A stretch of 64,000 nucleotides of DNA, taken from positions 3,154,840 through 3,218,839 of the forward strand of contig JACTAT010000014.1 of the NCBI GenBank assembly GCA_014526335.1, given 5' to 3'. Numbering within the stretch: the stretch's first letter is position 1; every line of letters starts with the position of its first letter. This DNA comes from Chrysaora quinquecirrha (lineage: Eukaryota; Cnidaria; Scyphozoa; Semaeostomeae; Pelagiidae). The notes under the pieces were generated by a model that made no database searches, was not told where the DNA came from, and worked only from the letters and a program-made list of their open reading frames with translations. Below, piece by piece: positions 20,984-32,655 of this stretch. Position numbers and translations under genes: made by a program.

Positions 20984-23900
20984 ATGTCAACAACGGATGC
21001 AAATACCAAACTATGCATGGCTTGCTCAAAATGGGTAAGTTGTAAAGTAAACTGGCCTAATTTATCATAAATATCCGAGTTTGTGGATTTCTTACTTAGT
21101 TTACTAGCTTGCTGTATTTAAATTTTGCCATTACACAGGGTTGGGCAACTGTATTTAAAATTCAAGAGAGGTATAAAAGGGCAGCACCCCATGCGTTCCT
21201 GAAATCTGAGATCAATAACAAGAATTCTTTAGAGCAAAATGGCGCTTTGGCTATGTTTTGCGATTTCGGGAAAGTAACGATTTGAAATTTCTGAGTTTGA
21301 GGTAATTAAGACTTAGTCTTAGAGGCAAATGAGTACATGGGTGTTGCGAAATTTGTTTGATCAAAGCCCCTGAAAATTAAGGTAGCGCTGTTTGTGGCTA
21401 ATATCTTTCTCAATGTGGAGAATTGAGGGATTAACGTTCTTTCAATCAAGGGGTTATGTATATACCATTTATTCAAGTGACACGACAAAAACCAGATATG
21501 AGCTTATTATTGAAGTGATTCATAACTTCGTAAATGGTGGAGTTTGTGGCTGGATAAGATCGCAGAAGATTTGATAAGGTGAGGATCATAAAAATCAAAA
21601 CGGGGTGAGAAGCGAACTTTGATCAGTTCAGTGAGTGGCGAAAATCGCCGTTGACTAACGCGCGGCTCGGAGGGCGTACAAATTGGCGAATTTTCGAATT
21701 TATTGACGAAATTTCATGCTTGATTTCCGTTCCTCGCAAATTAATTACCCTAATTTGATTCATTTTACAACCCCTTCCCAACCCTTTTCCTCTCTAAATG
21801 AACTAAACGACGACAATAGCAAAATGATTCGAAAATATGAACTGCCCCCAGACTGCTTTGCTTTACAGTGTTCCGTCGCGGAGCTTCTCCGCTCCACCGA
21901 TCATTTTGGCATGGCGAACTTTGTCCGTTTCTGAGTTAGTACGAAAAGTTGAGAAACAGTACTAAAGTTCGGCTGTTTTGCTAAGGAGAACTGTACCGAT
22001 TTTCGATGCTACCAATATTTCGATGGGTTGTGGGTTTGAAAGGGCATTTCTCTCGTCGAAAGGGGTGCGAGATTGATGTTCAAACAAAAAGCTTCCTTAT
22101 GGGGCTTCACCAAAAACAATCGGATATCCTGCAAGGGTGTTCGAGATTTTCAAGGAATCGATCATCACCCTCGGATGGATTGGGAACCTCTTAAAATTGG
22201 CGTAAAGTCGGGTTCATGTATACCTGATAGGGCGATTGATGTGTTTTGGTTTTTAAATTTTGGTGGCACTTTGTAGATGAAGGCGCCCCCGGAATAGAAC
22301 TTAGCAAATAGAACCTACGGCCAACTTTAAATTCATTGCCAATGGTATTGCTATCCTTGGACGTGGCCCCTTGCCCTAAAACTTTCAACCCCGTTTTCAA
22401 ATGTATCACGGCTGCCCCTCGTCCGAGCATTGAGCGATCGCACAGAAAAATACTTCCGTGATCACTCAGATTCGAGTGTTACGAAATATATATCAAGGCA
22501 ACTATTGTGTTAAGCAGCCTCGCCTCAACACCATTTGGAATCCAATACGTATGCTGGGTGTGACTCTGAAAGCTGGCATCAATATACGTTATTACAAAGA
22601 TTGTGGCTTTTCCTTTATCTTCGAAACATAACTTCTGTCGTGACTACATACTGTAAAGTTAAAAGTCGTTCCTACATTGAAATCTAATATCACCATGGTC
22701 CAAAAGCACCATGAATGCGTACAATTCGCCGTTAAAGATAAACCCGGGCAAATTCTCTTAAAAATTCCCTTTCTTTTGAATTGCCGCAAAGTTGGATAGT
22801 TTGATTCTTATCTCACTATACAGTATTACTCTGTGTTTGCCTATGAGTTAGAGACTATTTTTTCGTAAAATATTGTGTGGCTGTTCGCCCTGGGGAGCGA
22901 CTTATGAATATTGAAGATATTGGAAGGGAAAACGCGACCGCGAACGAAGCAACGAAACAGAGAAAAGCAAATTCGAATGGCAGATGTGTTGAATTTGATA
23001 ACAGTGCGATAAGACTTACGACGAGGTTTCTATTAAAACAAAGGGGCTAGAAGGGACTTTCAGTACACTTTTTTAATAAGCAACTGGTCAATAAGCAACT
23101 AAGGCTGGGGTTTTGTTCAAAATTTTGGTGAGATAGCTTTCTTTATACAATACATCATTGCAAATTTGTCAATTACAATGAAAAGCAAGAAAAGAGCCAA
23201 AAAAAAGTTTTAGGGGGTACCAGCCATTCTGTGAGGGCTGAAAGGGGGTAGCCTGCGCACAGCCTCAAAACTTTCCTCAGGTCAAGTTCTGAGGCTGTGC
23301 GCAGACTAAAAGGGGACTGAAAGACCAGATACATTAAGCCACTTTGAGGGATGGACCAAAGGTCCAGTTAGTTATAAAAAGTGTAAAGATGTTCGAGAAT
23401 TCTAAGAAGTGAACTGCTCCTCGTATAAAGTACACTATGGAGGATGCGTATTCCTGTGGAAGAGCAAGGCCCTGGCCAAACGATCAAACATTGTTTGTCA
23501 AACATCTGAAATTTGCTTATACAGCAATGTTGGGAAGTTTGGCGACGTCGGAAAACATTGCTTGACAAGCAGAATTGCTAAGCAATGCTTTTTAAAAACG
23601 TCAAAAACATTTAATGCTTCTCACAAGCAAAAACATTGGACGAGCAAGGTTTTGCGACGTGGGCAAACGGTGAAACATTTTGCTTGATATGCAAATTACC
23701 TATGTTTGACAAACATTGCTTGGTCGTTTGGGCAGGGCCTGAGGATGTAATTGCCTACGATTTGAAGCCTCGTTTGTTGGTTACTGGAGTGTTTAGGTCG
23801 CTGAAATCAATCAATATTCTGCGGAACGAACGAAGCGGTTCGCGGATGTGTATGACGTATTTGAAAATCCTGTTGTTTAAGGTGTTTTTTCCGCTGAGTG

Positions 23901-26900
23901 TCTTGCATAAAAGCAAACGGGCGTTTCCAAGCTATTTATCGAATCTGAATCGAACATGATAATCCCGTTGAAGGATTTAATGGACAGTTTGCATGGCTGT
24001 GGTTTCAAGGTGGAATAAAACTTGTTCATTTTCGTCGACCTGGAACCGCAGCTTGACTTTCTATTTGTACTTCTCAATTCCGAAAATTGGATTAAAAATT
24101 ACTGTGATTTTTGTTGGTTCCAAGTAGCTCAAGTAGCTTGTGCCCAAATTTCCGAGATATTAAGGTCCGGTCTTCACTTTACCGGACGTTCTGCGTGTCG
24201 AGGGGCAATTCAATTCTTGGGAATCTCGCACACTCTGTCGGACTTTCCCGTGGGGCATTCCACTCTGCGCTAAGGTGTACGAGATTTCAAACGGGCTTTT
24301 AAGGGATTTCCAAAATAACAATACGACTTCCAGCAAAGATGTTCGAGAATTCCGAGAAGTGAATTGGCCGTCGTGATTTCTACTGATTTAATATAAAGAA
24401 ATCTCTTCAAAATTCGTTTCTTTCAATCTCGTATGCCTTTCGGAACAACAAATGTCCCTCGGTGGGTACTCTCTTCTTGATATGAATTGTAATCAGTGGG
24501 TGAATTCAAGTTAAGCACGAACGGTTACTCTGAGATGATGCCACAATGCGTTTTTTACAATGAAGCGAGTTCTAATACGCGCAGTGACGAGGGGCAAATC
24601 ACTTTCCTTATAACTGGACGAGATTTTTGGGATTTTCACAAAAGAACAATAGAATTTCCTGAAAATTATTAAAGGATTTTCAAAATAACAATAGGCTTTT
24701 TCAAAAAGTGGACGAGATTTTTTGGAGTGATTTGCCCCTGAAGGGAGGCAAAAAAGCGTGTACGTCAGTACAGTGGAGGGATAGCATGGTGTGTTTGAGG
24801 AATAGGAACGCGGAACACTAAGTACAGTGAAGGTTGTTCAGTAGATAGGGAGAGATAACATTAGACATAAACTGTTCTCAGCATTGAGCAAACAGTTAAA
24901 TATGGTTGTGTTTGCTCTTGTTGTCGTTGTTGTTTGTGAAGAGTGGGACTTGTGTAATAAGTCTATTTTCCCCCTTGCCCCTCCTATTGAAGGGTAAGAG
25001 GGATGTGTGTCCCCATGTGCGTCTATCGCTTTCGTCATTCCCATTGAAAGGAAAACAGCTGTTTGAATTGCGTTGATTCAAAAGTGTTGCAAGAATCGCA
25101 ATAACAAGGTTTCAGCACGGAAAGTGCTCGCTTTAAAGCACATATTATACCTAACTCCTACTAACTCCTAACTCTAGCAACTTTGCTTTTTAGCATCTAA
25201 TTCGGTCATTGTCTATGTATTTAAAGATATATGATGCTAGACACCAAATGCTGCGTTAGTTTCAATCAAGAAATCTTTGTCATGACAACTTGTGTGGGTT
25301 TTTCCACTATTTTGAGATGCTTAGTTGTGGGTGTGGTCTCCATGGTGTGGTATTCGTGTTTTTATTGGCTTGTATGCAGGTGGCTTCCTCTGAATGGCTG
25401 TCTGTTCATACCACCCAGCGAAAATTGTTTGCTCTTATTCAACGTGCGGTCTCAAGAAGATCTTAGCCAAGTGATTAAAAATTTTGAGCTTGTTTGTCCT
25501 GTGTTGATTAGCATAGAAGTTTTCTCGTTCGGATGTTTTTGCTGCCAAGTCGCATTAGAAATTTCGTTAGCGCAAGCTTTCCTGCTTAATATCCTGCTTT
25601 TGCGTAGCAAATATTACAACTGAATTTCTATTCAGATTGCTTTAATTTTCATTTTAGCTGTATTCGTCAGCTTGTTCATTTCATTCGAAATTCGTCGGCT
25701 GATTTCATTCGAAATTCGTCGGCTTGTTCATTTCATTCGAAATTCGTCGGCTTGTTCATTTCATTCGAAATTCGTCAGCTTGTTCATTTCATTCGAAAGT
25801 CGTCAGCTTGTTCATTTCATTCGAAAGTCGTCAGCATGTTAATTTCATTCGATATTCGTCAGCGTGTTTATTTCGTACCACTTCAGGATGTTAATTTCAT
25901 TGTATTCAGCTGCAATGTCCATTTCACGCTGCAATCGTCTGCAGTTTCATTTCATTTTATCATGCATTCGTAAGCATATGCATTTCACAATGTATACGGT
26001 ACACATAGTAGAGCAAGCTTTTCCTGGGGTTGTTGCAATTGTGTGCATTATCTAATGCCAAAACTAAAGGAACCAGATAAGATGCTTGTCGCACTCGCTT
26101 GTAACTTTTCCATAATACAAAGGAAAGTCATTCCTATTTCTAATATAACCCTTTCTCTGCTACGCTTACACTCACTCCTGTTAGCAGCCCTGGGCCTTGT
26201 GGGTGGACAAAGGTTATTTTTCCAAGCATTTCAACAAGGTTAAGCAAAAATTTTTCTTTAGCTAGGAGTAGGATTCCATCTGTTTTTTGTTATCGTGCAG
26301 CAGTTCATCACTGCATTAAGAATTATTATTCTAATTTATTATAATCTTTTTTCTTTCAACAGTACATTTTTGAATCAAATGGTAACAAAAAGTGACCTGA
26401 GTTCGCATTTACAATTTCGTTCAATATTGCAGTACGCTATTTTTGGCTATTTGCTTTCTCCATTGACATTATATAAGCAGCTGCTTGCCTGTTGTTTCCC
26501 AAAGAGATTAAAGATAGCTTTATTTAATAACGAAAGATGATTCGGATCCCATTGCTCTCTCTTCAATTGTCTTTCGTAGTAATTTTTATCTATAAACGTC
26601 TGTTCTTACAGCCCTATCAAAGTTGAGTTATTTAACCAAGAAATCCCTGGCTAAATTGCTTTCACAAGCGTGTATGTTATTTTGTTGAAGAATGTCCATA
26701 TCTAGCTACGTGCGTCCAATCCAATTCCACTTTGAATTCAAGCGGTGAGATCTCCTTGGTAGGACGCCGGGCTCTAATGATAACAGGGCCTGGGTCGACG
26801 GTCAGCTGCCAAGTAATGGGCTAGACAGAAAAGGGCCCAGAGGATCGCCTCCAAGAAAGATCTTTGTAATTCCCTTTACAATGTCAGAGAATGCCCTTTC

Positions 26901-29900
26901 AATATACGAGCCATGTCCTTTTTTAGTTTCCTGTTACTCTTTTGCTTGTGAGTCAGTACCTCTGAAGCCAAACAGTTCCCATCAAATCTGGACGAACTTC
27001 AATATCGATCCTTGTTAAAGCTTAGGTGGACATCCCCCCAAGTTTCGGGCTGGACATGTCTCTTCAGTTCTTGGGTGCCGCCTGTTTACTACTGGGCATT
27101 TGCCCCCAACCTTTTTTTATTGTTTCCAACAATATCCTTTTGTCCCCTTTCTCAGGGTGACAAGAAAATGCCCATCTGGAGTGGCAAAAGTTTATGCGAG
27201 TTGTTGCGACGTCAACAAGCGATAACGTACTTCAATTGCGTTCGACATGGGAGAGTAGACATATTACCTGAGTCGTAATTATCGCTATTGAATTGAATTG
27301 CTGGACGCTCAAACTTCTCACTGAAGCGAACAACAACAACATCAATTCAATTCAATGTGAGCGAAAGTTAGGGACTGGGGACAAGTCTAAAGTGAGAGAA
27401 GAAAGTGTTATCCGCATGCGTCTAACCCCCAACCGCAGGTCGTTAAAAGTCATGGCTGCTTTATCAAACGCGGCAAACTGTTCTTTTTGTCTACGCGAAT
27501 CTCACTCTGGGTCAGTGGGACAGCATTGTCTGATGAATTCGAAATATCATTGCAAGAAATGAACTTTTTCATAGGATACTAAATTTTGCTGTGAAGTTTT
27601 CTCTGCTGTGGCGTCATAAAACTGTTAGTGCTGGTAGGAGCAGCTGCGAAAAGATAATTTTTATTAACAGTGTGCTGTTTCGCTTTTCATGTGGTGAAGC
27701 AATTTCGACGATTCTTCGTTAAAGTTCTTGAATCGCACACTTAATGCTTTTTTCTGCGTAGTGCGTAGACAAGTTTTATTTTTTAGGCAATTAAACTTTT
27801 GTCGCACACCGTGTAGGAAGAAATTCTTTTCTATTAAACATATTAAACAATAATGATAATTTTCGCTCGTGATGGTTATATTGGTCGAGATTCTAATGGG
27901 TGCCTGCAGAACGCTGACGTAAAGACTTTTGTTGATGACGTCAGAGAATGGCTGGGGACCGGGGAGAGCTCCTTCAGTGCTGAATTCGAGTTATCGTTCG
28001 AAGCTACGCTTCACAAACATCCACCGCACAGACATTTTAACATCAATCCCACACTGAGCATTTAGACTTATTACGTCAACCCAATAGTAGTAGTAGTAAC
28101 AGCAGTAGCAATAACAACCCGACCATACAGCTGTTTGCGTATAGTAGTTAGACTCGCTACATTAGTCCCACTACTTCGCTCAATGTTGTTGCTGTTGTTT
28201 TTTAGAATCGCCCAGTGTAGTAATTTAGAACTTTAAGGACACGAGTCTCTGTTGGAGTGACAAATCAAAGTAAGGGAAGTGTCATAGAAATAGGGAGCGT
28301 AAACTAGAAACTCGTGTCGTGAGTCTTTACTGTATAGTGGCTTGAGCGTCCAGCAATTCAACTTAATAATGATAACCGTTAACGATCATGTGATAAGTCT
28401 ACTGAGCATTTGTCCATTTATTTCAAAAGGTTCGATAAAGTTATCAAGGTCAATCGTTTCTGATGTTGCCATTTTTGTTGTTGCTGTTTGTTGTCGTCAT
28501 TGTTGGTGCTGTTGCTAGTATTGTTGTTGTTGTTAAAAGGCGTGCGCTTGCAGATGCAAACTTTTTCGCTTGGATGCAACTGCTTCACATAGGGGCACAC
28601 AGGCTAGCTTCAAAGCTGCGACTTAGTGCGAAGCCATTGGTTCCCATTATTTGCAATCTACCTATTGGCCAAATGATTCCCTTCGCAGTCTAAACGAAAT
28701 AAATTATTATTTCAGGTGCCAGAAGATATGAAATCTTGCTCCTGTGGACATGTCTTCACCCAGCCCAAGTCGATTAACGGAAAAAGATTTACAGGTAATA
28801 GAGAAAGCAAGTTTGTAAAACATGAATGTGAGAGTAGCCCGCGTAGGTACTAAATGCACATTACATATCGGAGTTTCAAGTGTCTTCGTTACCGCTCATT
28901 AAATCTAGACCAACAGCAACAGCCGTTCGCTACAACTGATAGGTAGGTTTGAGCTACCTAAGATAGAGACCTATTATAAGACTACAAATCTTGAATAACT
29001 TTGAGCTTCCCTGCTCCTTTGTTTCTCACCTCCACTCATACACTCGACCTGTAGGTTGTTCTGTATTGTACTGCTTAATGGTTAAATGTTTGTTTTATAT
29101 CAGTGTTATAAACCACACCTTTTAAAGCTGACTTACAGGTCTGCAATCGACAACATTTGTTTTTAAAGCTTATTCATTATAATATGTGCTTGTTCCAGAA
29201 GGAAGATTCTATTACGAAGCTGAAGACGAAGATTTCTTGCCAAAGAAGAGACACAAATGCTCTTCCAGTGTTTTCTACAAAGAAAGAGTAAGTATTGGTA
29301 TACGGTACGATAAGAATACACCTTCAACTAAGAGCCTCGTTTTCAAAATTTCCGAAAATTTTCTACGTACAAAAATTGAATTCGAATCTGAAGTCGAAAT
29401 GCTTCTGTGGGGCAATTTTCAATTTTTTTAAATAAGACCCTTTGTTGAAAAGGTGTATTGATTTAGATGGAGAAATTATTGATATTGATGGAGAAAGATA
29501 CAGTAAGTAGCGCGGAGGTAATGAGAACTGGCACGCAGGCTGCCACGGCATCTTTTGGGTGTGTGACATCCTACTTTTTAAAAATCGGTCAGCAAATGAA
29601 TCGCTCGATGAAATGGGGAATGTTTTAAGAAGCTGGTGAAAAAATGGTATTGTAGTCACATATAGCACATTTCAGTCACGGGAAGCAAACCAGACTGACT
29701 CTAGACACATTAAATTCGACAATTTTCCAGGGGGGCAAGCCCCCGTACCCCTTAGGTAAACGCTTCTTTGTCACATGTGTCTCATGTCGTGTCCATCTAC
29801 TTCATTGATGGGAAAACTACTTCTCCTCCAGTCAAGTAAAGTTGTGTACAGGCCACTGAAAGTTGCCAAGTCACTCATGAAGCACCATTAATGTCCTTGA

Positions 29901-30441
29901 TATTGATCCTTAGATAATATTGGTGGGGCCAGGGACTCCAAGGGTAAAAAGCAGACCTATCTTTGTTCTATGGGAAGAGAATTGGGTCCTCCTGTTGGCT
30001 CGGCCCACCATTTGCCTTCAAAATTGCTCTGCAGGTTGCAGAATGCCACATTATATTTCTTGTCGTATTGATATGTAAATAGTAAACGTGTTCATGTTTT
30101 TTTTCGCAAGGAGCTTAGGCTTATTTATTTATTATTTATTCTAGATAACGTATATGCCAGGATATTCATATGAAGATGATGATTACGAGATCTTTGAGAA
30201 GAAAGAGAAAAAACGAAAGCGAAAGAAGCCATTGAATTTGATTAACGAGACAATGAAATACCAAAATAGTATCAATTCGGCAAACAAGCAACATCGAGTG
30301 AACCTTGCTAAGGACATTGATTTGATGGTTGACGGAGAACCATTATTGCAAGTTCTACAAGAAATCAATAATAAGATAACTAATCAAAAACGCCTGTGGA
30401 TTAATCTCGATTCACCGAAAGAGCTTATCAAGGAAGCTTAG
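20984..30441 (+). CDS. C16orf87-like (UPF0547) zinc-ribbon protein
   Basis: Four exons in phase: 20984-21034 (MSTTDANTKLCMACSKW), 28716-28794 (VPEDMKSCSCGHVFTQPK), 29199-29287 and 30145-30441 (TAG), about 171 residues. The first two exons together form the C-x2-C...C-x-C pattern of the UPF0547 family (human C16orf87 has CPEC...CKSCPCG). The middle is basic (KKEKKRKRKKP), suggesting nuclear location. The end EPLLQVLQEINNKITNQKR matches the conserved C-terminal helix. The first exon is placed 7.7 kb upstream because its CMAC motif, donor GTAAGT and phase fit exactly and no closer CxxC exon was seen. Human C16orf87 is poorly characterised, so I give no molecular function. The last 15 or so residues (LWINLDSPKELIKEA) lie in the first unit of a tandem repeat that continues past the stop. 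Confidence 0.8.
23467..23740. mobile_element. foldback MITE, AAACATTG family, complete copy
   Basis: Left end AGGCCCTGGCCAAACGATCA and the complementary right end (TTGGTCGTTTGGGCAGGGCCT) form imperfect inverted ends. They extend inward through CAAACATTGTTTGTCAAACAT. The interior carries further CTTGACAAGCA-type short palindromes, so nearly the whole 274 bases can fold back. No coding content. Other copies: 17290-17496, 40196-40614, 47250-47352, 47673-47902, 52318-52560, 54145-54402 and 54437-54710. Confidence 0.8.
24588..24740. mobile_element. short inverted-repeat element, GAGGGGC family
   Basis: Left CGAGGGGCAAATCACTTTCC faces right GGAGTGATTTGCCCCTG. Related segments with GAGGGGC(G/A)ATTCA, AATCTCG(T/C)ACAC and AAATCCTTTT phrases occur at 24198-24330, 38858-39096 and 62243-62400. 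Confidence 0.6.
25660..25900 (+). repeat. 28 base tandem array
   Basis: About eight units of TCGTCAGCTTGTTCATTTCATTCGAAAT with growing divergence toward the right (CGTCAGCGTGTTTATTTCG). It lies in the long first intron of the C16orf87-like gene. Confidence 0.9.
28141..28340. repeat. interspersed repeat shared with 19435-19585
   Basis: Longer copy of the repeat at 19435-19585 (GTCCCACTACTTCGCTCAAT, GGAGTGACAAATCAA, GAGCGTAAACTAGAAACTCG). Class unknown. Confidence 0.6.
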
Positions 30442-31020
30442 TTTGAGTTTGAATCAATCTCGATTCGTCGCAAGAGCTTGTTAAGAAGGCTTGGTTTGAC
30501 TTAATAACGTCTTTGGATTAATCTCGAATTCTCGCAAGACCTTATCAAGGAAGTTTAATTTGACTCAGCAGCGACTTTGGATTAATCTGGATTTGTCGCT
30601 AGAGCTTACCAACGAAGCTCCATTTTTAACAAAGACTTTGGATTAATCTCGTATTCTCGCAAGAACTTATCAAGGAAACTTGGTGTAATTAGAAATGATG
30701 TTTAGATTAATCTAGATTGTGTTGGTTTCGTCTTTTAAACACACCAAGGAATATTAGATTTGAGTCAAAATACTAGTTGATGAAAATCCATTATTACAAT
30801 TTCTACCAGAAATGAACCAATTAACCAACACCTTTGGATTAATCTCGATTCATCGCAGAGGGCTTATCAGGAAAGCTTCGTTTCACTAAAAAACTGTCCC
30901 AAGTTAATCCAGATTCGTAGGATTCATCGTGAATCTCACCGGTCAAGATTACATTTAAGCTGGAAAGCCATTGATGCATAATCCATTAATCCATTATCTA
31001 TCCACTATCCACTAGTTCTA
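30396..31020 (+). repeat. degenerate tandem array derived from the last exon of the C16orf87-like gene
   Basis: The phrase GGATTAATCTCGATTC..CGCAAGAGCTTATCAAGGAAGCTT recurs near 30399, 30454, 30516, 30578, 30637, 30704 and 30836 with a period of about 60 bases. Around 30775-30880 a longer copy includes decayed coding sequence (GATGAAAATCCATTATTACA versus GACGGAGAACCATTATTGCA at 30330). The first unit is translated; the rest follows the stop. Confidence 0.8.
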
Positions 31021-32098
31021 CAAGAGATCAATGATTAAATATCATCGGAAACTACAAACTACATCACAAGAGCTTATATGTTATCACTATCAAGGAAGTT
31101 TTTTCTTTTGCTACACATTGGCCTTTCCCTTTGGTCATAATGGATTTGTCATTGAATCTGGATGAATTCTGCTTTGTCAAGGAAATTTATCAGCTCAAGT
31201 TCGACTTGGCGCATCTGTTGATGGGAGGATAACTTAAAAAAACTTAAGAGAATCCAAAATATCGAAAAATTCACTAACGTAGTTTGAGTTGTTGCAGATT
31301 AAATTTATCCCTTAACTATGATTTGGATTTTGGCTTTAATAAAATTTTGAAAATTATGTTTTCTGAAAGATTCTGCTGGTTTTTTTCTGTTTTCTGTCTT
31401 CGCTTTTGGCAGTGAAAGTGTAGAAAAAATTGAAAAGAAGAAAAAACAGAAAAGAAGAGGAAAAGAGAGAAAGAGAGAGGAAAGAGGAAAAGAAATCAGA
31501 AATATGAAAACGAGACTGCACATTGAACTCGAGGCATTTGTAATATGCATGCGACCTTAGTTTTTTTCGATTACAAGTACAGCACGCCACAAGCAAGAAG
31601 ACGCAGATGTAACGATTTGGGTTTTCTATCGTTTGTTTCTCTAAAGAGGCACCAAATAGAGGATGGTAGAGAAGATGAACATTCACCAAGAATATTTGCT
31701 CCAGGCAGTCTCATTCCCATTTGCCTAAAACGTATTTGACGAAAACAAATAGCAGCGGCTTGTGCAAAGTTTTGTTCAACTGGTAGGCCTTCATTTAGGC
31801 CCAGTGCCCTGCTCTAAACTAAGCCAGCATTTTAACGTGTAGGCCTAATGCTATGCAGATGCTAAGCACCTGGTGAAAATATACAAGCTTAGGAGCAAGT
31901 TTCACACCAACAATAAAGCCATGAGTTCACACTAAATATTTATTTTTGCATCTTTTGTGAAGCAAGAAGATTAACCTTTAATTTGAGGCTCGCTGGGTAC
32001 CAGTTTCGGAAAGACTGGTCAGAGTAAATACTTATAATTATGCTAGCCAGTAGAGCTTTTGAGCTGTAGTCCTGACCAACAAGTTTAGAAGCATAAAA
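30442..32098. other. spacer between the C16orf87-like gene and ICE1
   Basis: The first 600 bases are the exon-derived tandem array. After it comes AT-rich sequence with a GA-rich tract (31420-31500). The two genes run in the same direction, so 31.0-32.1 kb should contain the ICE1 promoter and 5' leader. No distinct promoter motif was recognised. Confidence 0.6.
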
Positions 32099-32622
32099 AT
32101 GAATAATGCTATTTCAGAGGTGCTTTTGGATAATGTGTCAAATATAGATGAGCTTTCTTGTGACCAAGAAGTTTCAGAAATAAACAGCAAAGGGAAAGAC
32201 ATTGGAAGGTGTGTTTCTTCAGATGCAAAAGCAAGGAATTCTGATACAGATGAAATGAGAGGGAAACTGCTTGAACTTCAGAATTCAAATATGCTGAATA
32301 ATATGTCTTCACCAACTTGTCAGAGTTGTAGAGAATTGCAACAGGTATGAGACTGAATCATTGCTATGCATCCCAACTTGCAGAGTATGGTAGTTTTCAA
32401 TGGGATCTTGTGTGTGCAAGTGCTTGTTAAACTGTTGTTCTGTTGGAAACTCAGATTTGCACATGCCTTACTCTACAGTGGCATCCACCTAGCATGTCCA
32501 CACACAATGGGGAGCAAAAATTTCCCCATTTTTTCTTCTATTGTTTTTTACCCATGCAATTTTTCCCACAGCCTTCAGTAATCCAACCTTGCATCAAAGG
32601 AAGTTTTTTGTTAATTGATTAG

Positions 32623-32655
<33 letters not shown>

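Larger units (their letters stand above)
21035..28715 (+). other. long first intron of the C16orf87-like gene
   Basis: This 7.7 kb intron contains a full foldback element (23467-23740), GAGGGGC-type repeats (24198-24330, 24588-24740), a 28 base tandem array (25660-25900) and a dispersed repeat (28141-28340). The longest open frame (25231-25623, 130 codons, hydrophobic) resembles no family I know. The short frame 27448-27561 is cysteine-rich but unsupported. Confidence 0.6.

Noticed and set aside
25231..25623. 130-codon hydrophobic frame inside the C16orf87-like intron
   Set aside because: Cys/Phe/Leu-rich composition is typical of translated T-rich DNA; no motif, and it ends at a tandem array.
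25660..25900. CRISPR-like array
   Set aside because: Units are contiguous without unique spacers, no cas genes are present, and the genome is eukaryotic.
27853..28065. 70-codon frame MIIFARDGYIGRDS...
   Set aside because: Open and with mixed composition, but no recognisable family, no splice partners and no support beyond the frame itself.
32109..32315. 68-codon minus-strand frame over ICE1 exon 1
   Set aside because: Antisense of a coding exon with the coiled-coil ICE1 match on the plus strand.
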